DNA of 12,674 nucleotides from Lentisphaeria bacterium (GTDB taxonomy: Bacteria; Verrucomicrobiota; Lentisphaeria; Victivallales; JAUVCU01): contig JAUVCU010000015.1 in NCBI GenBank assembly GCA_030590715.1, forward strand, positions 1 through 12,674, written 5' to 3'. Numbering within the stretch: the stretch's first letter is position 1; every line of letters starts with the position of its first letter. This document shows, piece after piece, positions 1-7,299 of the stretch. The translations under genes were made by a program, and so were the position numbers. The notes below the pieces were generated by a model. It ran no database searches. It saw only the letters and a list, made by a program, of their open reading frames with translations, and was not told the DNA's origin.

Positions 1-984
1 ACCGTCAACACCACGTTCACACCATGTAATAAACATATCAGCCAGATAGCTCCACAGTTCCAGGCATTCATGATTCAGCTCAGTCAAATCTCCCCAAACA
101 ACTCCCCATGCACCAGGAGAATGAATAGTTCCATCATCTTCCCTAACTAACCATTCAGGATTTGTCTCATGAATTTTGGCGGCCCAACCTGTGTGATTAA
201 TAGCGATATCGAGAAATACTTTTGCATCACGTAGGTGCACTGCGCGTACCAATTCTAAAAACTGATCAAGCGGAGTCGCTTTACGGTCAAATTCGCATAA
301 TGCGGGGTCAACAGCTGTAAAATCCAAAGAAGCATACGGACTTCCATGCCGCCCCATTCTTCCATATACAGACGGAGTCGGATTAATCGGAAGAAGATGG
401 ATTATTCGGCACTTCATCTCATCAATAATAAAATCCAGTTCATCGATAAGGTCTCTAAAAGTTCCCGAAGGCGGGATAACAGCGTAACCGGCTTCATCCA
501 AAATCTCTATTTCCGAATGACTGACTTTAGTTAGAGAATGACTCTCAGCGTGAGCTTTAGCTTTATTTGGCCCAAATTGGCGGACAAATGCACAATAAAT
601 AGAATTAGAAGAGGTATATTCACTTGGCTCAACATTTACATGAGCATTATCTCCTTCAGGCCATAGGGGCTCACTATTCCCATCCTCAAAAAAACAGCAT
701 TTCCCTTCAAAATGAGCAACTTCGATCAATGCTAATGTAATATTGTAAGTATAGGGGTCAACATTTGCCATTTGAATATCATGCCAATCCTGAGCACTCA
801 TATCCATCTCATTTTCAACACGTTCAATTATTTCCTTACGTCTCACAGAAGCATTACCAATATTAGTCCTCAAAAATGCTTTACATTTTAGAGGATCACT
901 TAATTTAAGTGTGAAAGTCACGGAATCGCCACGGAAGAACAACTTATGCTCACCGGCTGCTGGTGTCTGTTTGAAAATAGTCAT
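1..984 (-). CDS. GH13 alpha-amylase-family glycoside hydrolase, N-terminal part (runs off left edge)
   Basis: The minus-strand frame from ATG at 984 stays open for 328 codons to the window edge. Residues 1 to about 160 form a region I cannot assign, probably an accessory domain. From about residue 165 it reads as the (beta/alpha)8 barrel of glycoside hydrolase family 13: IHLLPINPTPS (195-205), a GRHGSPYA loop (211-218), and region I, FLDIAINHTG (257-266), carrying the conserved Asp and Asn-His. The frame leaves the window at CERGVDG (322-328), just where region II with the nucleophile Asp should follow. GH13 enzymes cleave or transfer alpha-glucosidic bonds in glycogen, starch or maltodextrin, so a glycogen-debranching-like or amylase role is likely, but the specificity is unknown. 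No signal peptide is visible (start MTIFKQTPAAG), suggesting a cytoplasmic enzyme. It diverges from the trp operon. Family assignment is firm; subfamily is not. Confidence 0.85.
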   Translation of the reverse strand, partial: MTIFKQTPAAGEHKLFFRGDSVTFTLKLSDPLKCKAFLRTNIGNASVRRKEIIERVENEMDMSAQDWHDIQMANVDPYTYNITLALIEVAHFEGKCCFFEDGNSEPLWPEGDNAHVNVEPSEYTSSNSIYCAFVRQFGPNKAKAHAESHSLTKVSHSEIEILDEAGYAVIPPSGTFRDLIDELDFIIDEMKCRIIHLLPINPTPSVYGRMGRHGSPYASLDFTAVDPALCEFDRKATPLDQFLELVRAVHLRDAKVFLDIAINHTGWAAKIHETNPEWLVREDDGTIHSPGAWGVVWGDLTELNHECLELWSYLADMFITWCERGVDG

Positions 985-1038
985 GTAATAACCCAACCTA
1001 TAAGTTAAATATCACCTATCAAGTACTAGTAGAATTTA

Positions 1039-1067
1039 ATTATATGGGTAGAAATTTCATAAAGCAA
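1039..1067 (-). promoter_or_regulatory. Promoter for the GH13 gene
   Basis: Read on the minus strand, TTGCTT (1062-1067) is followed after exactly 17 bases by a perfect TATAAT (1039-1044). Transcription would start near 1032, giving a 5' leader of about 48 nt before the ATG at 984. The -35 matches consensus only in part, but the -10 and the spacing are ideal. Confidence 0.6.
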
Positions 1068-1115
1068 TACAGAGAAATTCATACGGAGCGACAGGCCTGA
1101 TTTTGCCATGAAGCG

Positions 1116-1181
1116 TTAGTGACAATCCATTTTTATAACTCCATCGCTAACTGTCATTTTTTAATAAATAATTGTCGCTAA
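1116..1181. repeat. Long-gapped inverted repeat upstream of trpE
   Basis: TTAGTGACAAT (1116-1126) and ATTGTCGCTAA (1171-1181) are inverted copies matching at 10 of 11 positions, 44 bases apart. A further TCGCTAA lies between them (1144-1150) and repeats part of the right arm directly. The right arm ends four bases before the putative trp -35. The layout fits paired operator half-sites for a dimeric or looping repressor. The motif is not the E. coli TrpR operator. Function is inferred only. Confidence 0.4.
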
Positions 1182-1185
1182 GTTC

Positions 1186-1213
1186 TTGATAAAAAATAGC
1201 TCTCGAATATGTT
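1186..1213 (+). promoter_or_regulatory. Likely trp operon promoter
   Basis: TTGATA (1186-1191) is followed after 16 bases by TATGTT (1208-1213, four of six consensus positions). A start near 1220 would leave only about 30 nt before the trpE ATG. That is too short for a leader peptide plus attenuator, so initiation control by a repressor is more likely. The -10 is poor, so its exact position is uncertain. Confidence 0.4.
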
Positions 1214-1251
1214 ACTATTCATAGAAACAACACATAAAAAGAGAGAGCAGA

Positions 1252-2733
1252 ATGTTTAAACCGTCATTCGAAGAATTTGAGAAACTCTGTACACAAGGAA
1301 ATATAGTTCCTGTGTATCAGGAGCACTTGGCTGATATGGCAACCCCAGTCTCTGTTGCAAGCCATTTTGTAAATGATGAAAATGTATTTTTACTTGAAAG
1401 TGTAGAAGGTGGAGAACGCTGGGGACGTTATTCTTTTATTGGAATAAATCCTCATTCTATTTTCACTATCGAAGATAATATTCCCTACCTTACAAAAGGG
1501 AAAGAAAAAACACAGCTGGACAACAGTGAGGGACCGTTTTTTGCTCTCCGTCAAGCACTGAAGGGATATGAGCAGGTAAAAATCCCAGGCTTCCCCCCAT
1601 TTGCAGGTGGGGCTGTAGGATTCATGAGCTTTGAAACGGCAGATGAATTTGAAGACCTTCCAATGCCTAAAACAAAAATTAAAGGCCCTAAATCTTGTTT
1701 TGTTATCACGGATGAGATGATAATTTTTGATAATATCAGACACACAGCAAAAGTTGTCGTTAATTCAAGGATTGATGACTTCGATACGAAACATGAAGCA
1801 TACGACGATGCCTGCAGACGCATTAAGGCAATAGAGAAAAGACTTGACGGACCGAAGCCGGTAATCGAAAAAAGCACTGAAGATGTTGTGGTAGAATTCA
1901 CTTCCAACATGACTCAGGAATATTTTATGGACATGGTTGCGAAGGCTAAAGAATACATCCTTGACGGAGATATTATTCAAGTTGTACTTTCGCAACGATT
2001 CACTGCAGACCTTCCAGCTCCACCTCTTCATATTTATAGGGCTCTGAGGCTGATTAATCCTTCTCCATATACATTCTTTTTCAAAAATGGAGACAAAATC
2101 CTTGTAGGTTCATCTCCTGAGATCATGGTACGACTTCAGGATAGGAAGGCAATTGTAAGACCGATTGCAGGAACTCGTCCTCGAGGTATTGATGAAGTTG
2201 AGGATAACTTTAACGCAGAAGACCTTCTTGCAGACAAAAAAGAGAGAGCTGAGCACGTAATGCTTGTTGATCTTGGCCGTAATGATCTTGGGCGAGTAGC
2301 AAAGCCGGCAACAGTTCAAGTTAAAGACCTTATGACAATCGAACGTTATTCACATGTTATGCATATTGTTTCCAATGTTGAATGTGAGGCTCAGGACGAT
2401 AAAGATGCCTTTGACCTTGTTAAGGCCACATTCCCAGCGGGAACACTAAGTGGTGCGCCAAAAATAAGGGCGATGGAAATAATTAATGAACTTGAGCCTC
2501 AAGCACGTGGTGCTTACGGAGGAGCTATTGGTTACATCGGCTATGATGGAGATATGGACCTTGCTATTACAATCAGGACTCTTGAGATTGAGGGTGACAA
2601 GGTATCGGTACAAGCAGGAGCTGGAATCGTTGCAGATTCAGATCCTCTTAAAGAGTATGAAGAAACAATGCATAAGTCATGTGGAATGAAAAAAGCCCTT
2701 GAGCTTGCAGCAAGAGACCTTCGCATTGACTAA
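1252..2733 (+). CDS. trpE: Anthranilate synthase component I (aminase subunit)
   Basis: TrpE combines chorismate with ammonia, delivered by TrpG, to give anthranilate and pyruvate, the first committed step to tryptophan. The 493-residue length is normal for the stand-alone subunit. The N-terminal domain has the LLES motif (47-50), which in this family forms part of the tryptophan feedback site, suggesting allosteric inhibition. The chorismate-binding domain shows PSPYTFFF (270-277), PIAGTRPRG (304-312), ERAEHVMLVDLGRNDLGRV (331-349), TFPAGTLSGAPK (393-404) and AGAGIVADSDP (455-465). These separate it from isochorismate synthases, and the adjacent trpG and trpD favour TrpE over PabB. The start is preceded by only a modest purine-rich site (GAGAGAG, 1241-1247). 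It is the first gene of a six-gene operon. Confidence 0.97.
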   Translation: MFKPSFEEFEKLCTQGNIVPVYQEHLADMATPVSVASHFVNDENVFLLESVEGGERWGRYSFIGINPHSIFTIEDNIPYLTKGKEKTQLDNSEGPFFALRQALKGYEQVKIPGFPPFAGGAVGFMSFETADEFEDLPMPKTKIKGPKSCFVITDEMIIFDNIRHTAKVVVNSRIDDFDTKHEAYDDACRRIKAIEKRLDGPKPVIEKSTEDVVVEFTSNMTQEYFMDMVAKAKEYILDGDIIQVVLSQRFTADLPAPPLHIYRALRLINPSPYTFFFKNGDKILVGSSPEIMVRLQDRKAIVRPIAGTRPRGIDEVEDNFNAEDLLADKKERAEHVMLVDLGRNDLGRVAKPATVQVKDLMTIERYSHVMHIVSNVECEAQDDKDAFDLVKATFPAGTLSGAPKIRAMEIINELEPQARGAYGGAIGYIGYDGDMDLAITIRTLEIEGDKVSVQAGAGIVADSDPLKEYEETMHKSCGMKKALELAARDLRID

Positions 2734-2805
2734 AACGTTTGACTCCTATAGACTTAGCAATCAAAACTAATTTTATAAGAGAGCGTCAAAACAGGATAAA
2801 ATATT

Positions 2806-3393
2806 ATGATTTTAATGATAGATAACTTTGACTCTTTTACATACAACCTTGTTCAGTATCTTCTTGAGATGAAAATGGAAGTGAAAGTAGTTAGAAATAA
2901 TGAGATAACAGTAGAAGATATTAAGGATATAAATCCAAGCTGTATCGTCGTTTCACCAGGGCCTAAATGCCCAAGTAAAGCTGGTATCTCTATTGATACA
3001 ATAAAAACATACAGTGGAAAGATTCCGATTCTTGGGGTCTGCCTTGGTCATCAATCAATTGGAGAAGCATTTGGTGGTAACATCATAAGAGCCAAAAAGC
3101 TGATGCACGGTAAGACATCGATGATCGATCACGACGGTGAAGGGATTTACGAAGGGATCGACAATCCAATGGAAGCCATTCGCTACCACTCACTGGCAAT
3201 TGAAGAATCGACAATTCCAGACTGCCTTGAGATTACTTCGAGAGCGGAAGACGGAGAAATAATGGGTGTTCGCCACAAAGAACACCTGACAGTCGGCATG
3301 CAGTATCACCCTGAATCGATTTTGAGTCCATCAGGGATGAAACTTCTTGAAAATTTTGTTAAGATGGCTGAAATAAATAACAGACAAAAATAA
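2806..3393 (+). CDS. trpG: Anthranilate synthase component II (glutamine amidotransferase)
   Basis: This class I glutamine amidotransferase hydrolyses glutamine and passes ammonia to TrpE. The protein is 195 residues, a normal stand-alone length, not fused to TrpD or TrpE. The N-terminal MIDNFDSFTYN is typical. The nucleophile is Cys79 in GVCLGHQ, completed by His168 and Glu170 in MQYHPES. MHGKTS (100-105) is a motif of the anthranilate and aminodeoxychorismate synthase branch. The loop at 50-60 reads SPGPKCPSKAG, where SPGPGTPxxAG is usual. It starts 72 nt after trpE with AGGA (2792-2795) as a likely SD, and is followed 12 nt later by trpD. Like many TrpG proteins it might also serve as PabA for folate synthesis; no pabB is visible here. 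Confidence 0.95.
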   Translation: MILMIDNFDSFTYNLVQYLLEMKMEVKVVRNNEITVEDIKDINPSCIVVSPGPKCPSKAGISIDTIKTYSGKIPILGVCLGHQSIGEAFGGNIIRAKKLMHGKTSMIDHDGEGIYEGIDNPMEAIRYHSLAIEESTIPDCLEITSRAEDGEIMGVRHKEHLTVGMQYHPESILSPSGMKLLENFVKMAEINNRQK

Positions 3394-3405
3394 TTGAGGT
3401 AACAA

Positions 3406-4419
3406 ATGATCAATGATATTATCAAAAAAGTAGTTGCCAAAAATGACCTGACACGTGAAGAGATTTGCGGTGTTATGGATATAATTATGAAAGGTGAAGC
3501 TTCGCCGGCTCAAATAGCCAGCATCCTTGTTGCCCTTAGAATGAAAGGTGAGACCGTTGAAGAGATCACTGGAGCTGCAGAGGCAATGCGCCTGAATGCA
3601 ACCAAGATCACTATTGACGGAGATTCGCCAGTAATTGATACTTGCGGTACTGGTGGTGATGGAGCTAATACGTTCAACATCTCAACGACTACAGCTTTCG
3701 TTGCTGCAGGTGCAGGAATAAAAGTTGCCAAACACGGTAACCGTGCAATCTCGAGTAAATGCGGTTCTGCAGATGTTCTTGCTGCCCTTGGAGTAAACCT
3801 TGACGCGAAAGCAGAAGCTATGGAAAAGAGCATCAAGGAAAACGGAATAGGCTTCCTATTCGCGCCGTCAATGCATCCTGCGATGAAACACGTAATGCCA
3901 GTTCGCCGTGAGCTTGCAATCAGAACTATTTTCAATATGCTTGGACCTCTTGCAAACCCTGTTGCGGTTACGGGTCAGGTGCTTGGTGTTTTCGATCCGT
4001 CACTGACGGAAGTATTTGCCAATGTTCTTAAACACCTTGGATGCCGTAGGGCAATGGTAGTACATGGCGAAGGCGGATTCGACGAAATAACATGTGTTGG
4101 GAAAACTAAAGTCAGCGAACTTCGTGATGGTGAAGTTAAAACGTACGAGATAGATGCACAGGAGCTTCTAGGGGAAAACTTTGAAATTGAAGCCCTAGCC
4201 GGTGGGGAAGCTGATGAGAATGCGCAAATAATTAAAAATATTCTTTCAGGCGAACAACAAGGAGCTCCTAGAGCTGTTGTTCTTCTGAACTCGGCAGCAG
4301 GAATTATTGTAGGCGAAAAAGCAGACTCCCTTGAGGAAGCGATTGAAATTGCTAAGCAGTCGATTGATTCCGGCTCAGCTATGGAAAAACTTAACAAGCT
4401 AATTGAGGCATCAAAATAA
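3406..4419 (+). CDS. trpD: Anthranilate phosphoribosyltransferase
   Basis: TrpD transfers phosphoribose from PRPP to anthranilate, giving phosphoribosylanthranilate. The 337-residue length is normal for the monofunctional enzyme. The phosphoribosyl-binding core is intact: DTCGTGGDG (78-86), NIST (91-94), KHGNR (109-113) and CGSADVLAALG (119-129). The anthranilate-side segment around 157-185 (HPAMKHVMPVRRELAIRT onward, ending GPLANP) is also standard. A clear SD, GAGGT (3396-3400), lies five bases before the ATG. The stop overlaps the next gene's start in a TAATG, so trpC is probably translationally coupled. Its product needs TrpF, which is not encoded in this operon. Confidence 0.97.
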   Translation: MINDIIKKVVAKNDLTREEICGVMDIIMKGEASPAQIASILVALRMKGETVEEITGAAEAMRLNATKITIDGDSPVIDTCGTGGDGANTFNISTTTAFVAAGAGIKVAKHGNRAISSKCGSADVLAALGVNLDAKAEAMEKSIKENGIGFLFAPSMHPAMKHVMPVRRELAIRTIFNMLGPLANPVAVTGQVLGVFDPSLTEVFANVLKHLGCRRAMVVHGEGGFDEITCVGKTKVSELRDGEVKTYEIDAQELLGENFEIEALAGGEADENAQIIKNILSGEQQGAPRAVVLLNSAAGIIVGEKADSLEEAIEIAKQSIDSGSAMEKLNKLIEASK

Positions 4420-5210
4420 TGGCTACGATTCTAGACGAAATTATTGATAAGATTAAAATTGATCTTATCAAGCAAAAAGAAGAGATCCCGATTGAGCAGC
4501 TTGCTGAAGAAGCAAAAGAAACAGGGCCATGCCGAAACTTTGTTGAGGCGCTTAAAGGTGGTGAGGGCCGTGGTCCGCGCATCATTAGTGAACTGAAAAA
4601 AGCGTCTCCATCTAAAGGAGTTATTAGAGAAGAGTTTGATGTATTTGGACTTGCCAAAGAGCTTAATTCAAACGGCGCAGCTGCCATCTCGTGCCTAACT
4701 GAGAAAAACTACTTCCTTGGAAGCCCTGATTACCTTCAGGCAATTACCAATGAAGTTGATATTCCCGTTCTACGCAAAGATTTCATTGTTGATCCTTACC
4801 AAATATACGAAGCAAAGGTATGGGGAGCAGATGCCATACTCCTTATCGCTGCAGCGCTGAGTTCGGAACAGTATAGGAATCTTTACAAACTAGCGAAAGA
4901 ACTAGGTCTGTATGTTCTTACAGAAATTCATGACATCGACGAACTGGATATGGTTCTTCACGAAGGAGCTGAGGTAATTGGCGTTAACAGTCGTGACCTT
5001 AAAACATTTAAAACAGATCTTGATACGACACGCGCTTTGATACAGGAGATACCTGATTCAATCGTCAAAGTTGCAGAAAGTGGAATCAAAACTAAAGAAG
5101 ATATTGCGGAATTCATGAAAATTGGAGCCTCGGCATTCCTGATCGGAGAAACGTTAATGCGTGAAGCATCTCCAGGTAAAAAACTAGCCGAACTATTAGA
5201 ACAAAATTAA
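4419..5210 (+). CDS. trpC: Indole-3-glycerol phosphate synthase
   Basis: TrpC closes the ring of carboxyphenylamino-deoxyribulose phosphate, releasing CO2 and water to give indole-3-glycerol phosphate. At 263 residues it is the monofunctional single-barrel form, not the TrpC-TrpF fusion of enterobacteria. The active-site residues are all present: Glu58 and Lys60 in ISELKKASPSKG (56-67), Lys120 in VLRKDF, Glu169 in LTEIHD, Asn190 in GVNSRDL, and Glu220-Ser221 in AESGI. The C-terminal GASAFLIGETLMR (236-248) is the phosphate-binding end of the barrel. The ATG overlaps the trpD stop by one base, so coupling is likely. A gap of 50 nt without a gene separates it from trpB, exactly where trpF is commonly found. 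Confidence 0.97.
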   Translation: MATILDEIIDKIKIDLIKQKEEIPIEQLAEEAKETGPCRNFVEALKGGEGRGPRIISELKKASPSKGVIREEFDVFGLAKELNSNGAAAISCLTEKNYFLGSPDYLQAITNEVDIPVLRKDFIVDPYQIYEAKVWGADAILLIAAALSSEQYRNLYKLAKELGLYVLTEIHDIDELDMVLHEGAEVIGVNSRDLKTFKTDLDTTRALIQEIPDSIVKVAESGIKTKEDIAEFMKIGASAFLIGETLMREASPGKKLAELLEQN

Positions 5211-5260
5211 TTAAAAAGTTGGTCTGAAAAGGCTCAAAATTTTTGAAGGAATATAACAAG

Positions 5261-6454
5261 ATGGGTAAAACAAACGAGCGAGGACATTTTGGCCAGTTTG
5301 GAGGTCAATATGTAGCAGAAACTCTTATGCCGGCTCTGATCGAATTGGAAAAAGCATTCGATGAAGCATGGAAAGATGAAGAGTTCCTTGCGGAATACAA
5401 CGATCTGCTGAAAAACTATGTTGGACGCGAATCTGCACTTTATTATGCAAAGCGCCTTACAGAATACTGTGGCGGGGCAAAAATCTACCTGAAACGTGAA
5501 GACCTGAATCATACGGGAGCTCACAAGGTAAACAACACAATTGGTCAGGCACTTCTTGCCAGGAAAATGGGTAAGAACAAACTTATCGCGGAAACTGGAG
5601 CAGGAATGCACGGTGTTGCAACAGCAACAGCTGCAGCTCTTCTTGGAATGGAATGTGAAGTCTACATGGGAGAAGAAGACGTTGAGCGTCAGGCTCCTAA
5701 CGTATCCCGCATGAAAATGCTTGGTGCAAAAGTTATTGCAGTAACATCGGGAACAGCAACACTTAAAGACGCGATGAACGAAGCAATGCGCGTGTGGGTT
5801 TCAAAAGTTAGGGATACATTCTATGTAATTGGAACGGTTGCAGGGCCACATCCTTACCCGATGATGGTTCGTGAATTTCAGAAAGTTATCGGCGAAGAAG
5901 TCCGTGAGCAGATCATTGAAAAAGAAGGTCGCCTACCTGACGAAATTATCGCGTGTATCGGTGGCGGAAGTAATGCCATGGGTATTTTCTGGGACTTCAT
6001 CAAAGATAAAAATGTACGCCTGCGTGCTGTAGAAGCTGCCGGAGACGGAATCGATACAGAATACCACGCCTGTAGTATGCTTAAGGGACGTGTTGGAGTG
6101 CTTCACGGAAACAAAACATTCCTTCTTCAGGATGAGTTCGGTCAAATTCACCCGACACATTCAATATCAGCTGGTCTTGATTACCCAGGTGTAGGTCCGG
6201 AACATTCGTATTTCTACGAAACAGGACGCATGGATGTTGCAGGAATTAACGATGAAGAAGCCGTGGACGCATTTATGAAACTTTGCCGTCTTGAGGGAAT
6301 TATCCCTGCACTTGAATCTTCTCATGCAATTGCGGAATGCTTTAAACGAGCGCCTCAAATGCCTAAAGACGAAATCCTAGTAGTAAACCTGTCGGGCCGT
6401 GGAGACAAAGACATGGACTCCGTACAGAAATACCTAGATGCAAAGGAAAAATAA
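5261..6454 (+). CDS. trpB: Tryptophan synthase beta subunit
   Basis: TrpB is the PLP-dependent subunit that condenses indole, channelled from TrpA, with serine to form tryptophan. With the ATG at 5261 the protein is 397 residues, the standard length of the TrpB1 type that pairs with TrpA. A TTG 18 bases upstream is in frame, but it overlaps the SD GAAGGA (5245-5250), which sits 10 bases before the ATG, so the ATG is preferred. The PLP lysine is Lys89 in HTGAHKVNN. The catalytic glutamate is in AETGAGMHG, and the cofactor phosphate loop is GGGSNAMG. The sequence continues one base before trpA, so the two subunits are tightly co-translated. Nothing suggests the TrpB2 type. Confidence 0.97.
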   Translation: MGKTNERGHFGQFGGQYVAETLMPALIELEKAFDEAWKDEEFLAEYNDLLKNYVGRESALYYAKRLTEYCGGAKIYLKREDLNHTGAHKVNNTIGQALLARKMGKNKLIAETGAGMHGVATATAAALLGMECEVYMGEEDVERQAPNVSRMKMLGAKVIAVTSGTATLKDAMNEAMRVWVSKVRDTFYVIGTVAGPHPYPMMVREFQKVIGEEVREQIIEKEGRLPDEIIACIGGGSNAMGIFWDFIKDKNVRLRAVEAAGDGIDTEYHACSMLKGRVGVLHGNKTFLLQDEFGQIHPTHSISAGLDYPGVGPEHSYFYETGRMDVAGINDEEAVDAFMKLCRLEGIIPALESSHAIAECFKRAPQMPKDEILVVNLSGRGDKDMDSVQKYLDAKEK

Positions 6455-6455
6455 G

Positions 6456-7250
6456 ATGAATAGAATTGATGCAACTTTTGCAAAATGTAAAGAAGAAAAC
6501 CGTAAAGCCCTAGTTATGTACACGACGGCTGGCGATCCTGATATTGCTACCAGTGCAAAAGTACTTGATACAATTGCAACTAATGGAGCTGATGTTATCG
6601 AAGTTGGAGTTCCTTTTTCTGAGCCAATGGCCGACGGACCAACGATCCAACTTGCGATGGAGCGTGCTCTTAATTCAGGGACTAAACTTGATCTGATCAT
6701 CGAAATGATAACTGAATTCAGAAAAAGCCACGAAACACCAATCGTTCTATTCTCATACTACAACGTAATCATGAATTACGGAGTTGAGAAACTGGCTGAG
6801 AAGTCTGCAGAAGTCGGAATTGACGGTTGGCTGATTGTTGACGTGCCATATGAAGAATACGATGAGGTAAAACCAAGTCTTTCGAAGAATGGAGTTCAAT
6901 TGATCACTCTTCTTGCACCAACAACACCTGAAGACCGCGCAAAAATGATCCTTGAAGAGGCTGAAGGTTTTGTTTACTACATCACTGTGACTGGTGTGAC
7001 GGGTGCTCGAACAGAACTTCCTGCTGACCTTGCAGAAAACCTTGCGATGATCACAAAACACAGCCCGGCACCAGTTGTTGCTGGGTTCGGAGTATCATCT
7101 GGAGAAATGGCTTCCGTTGTAAGTAAACATGCCGACGGAGTTGTTGTCGGTAGTGCCCTTATCAACAAAATGGCAAATGCCGACTCTGTTGAACAAGGAC
7201 TTGCCGACAGTAAAGCACTGGTACAAGAGCTTGCTGCAGCCCTAAAGTAA
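6456..7250 (+). CDS. trpA: Tryptophan synthase alpha subunit
   Basis: TrpA cleaves indole-3-glycerol phosphate to indole and glyceraldehyde 3-phosphate and feeds indole through a tunnel to TrpB. The start at 6456 gives 264 residues, a normal length, and lies behind the SD AAAGGA (6442-6447) inside the trpB 3' end. An in-frame ATG at 6438 would add six residues and put the SD inside the gene. The catalytic pair keeps canonical numbering: Glu49 in VIEVGVPFSEP and Asp60 in MADGP. The motif has Glu at 56 where Asp is usual (SEPMADGP for SDPLADGP), a conservative change. The phosphate loop VAGFGVSS and the later VVVGSALI are present. It is the last gene of the operon, with a terminator 16 nt downstream. 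Confidence 0.97.
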   Translation: MNRIDATFAKCKEENRKALVMYTTAGDPDIATSAKVLDTIATNGADVIEVGVPFSEPMADGPTIQLAMERALNSGTKLDLIIEMITEFRKSHETPIVLFSYYNVIMNYGVEKLAEKSAEVGIDGWLIVDVPYEEYDEVKPSLSKNGVQLITLLAPTTPEDRAKMILEEAEGFVYYITVTGVTGARTELPADLAENLAMITKHSPAPVVAGFGVSSGEMASVVSKHADGVVVGSALINKMANADSVEQGLADSKALVQELAAALK

Positions 7251-7265
7251 TTTAGGGAGTAGCTT

Positions 7266-7297
7266 AAAAAGCCCATCCTCATCGATGGGCTTTTTTT
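7266..7297. terminator. Bidirectional intrinsic terminator between trpA and the alcohol dehydrogenase
   Basis: GCCCATC (7271-7277) pairs perfectly with GATGGGC (7284-7290) around a six-base loop. It is flanked by five A residues on the left and seven T residues on the right, so each strand has a stem followed by a U tract. It sits between the trpA stop (7250) and the stop of the convergent dehydrogenase (7300). Confidence 0.92.
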
Positions 7298-7299
7298 AT

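Noticed and set aside
5243..5260. TTG start six codons upstream for trpB
   Set aside because: The TTG overlaps the SD GAAGGA that serves the ATG at 5261, and the ATG start gives the canonical 397 residues.
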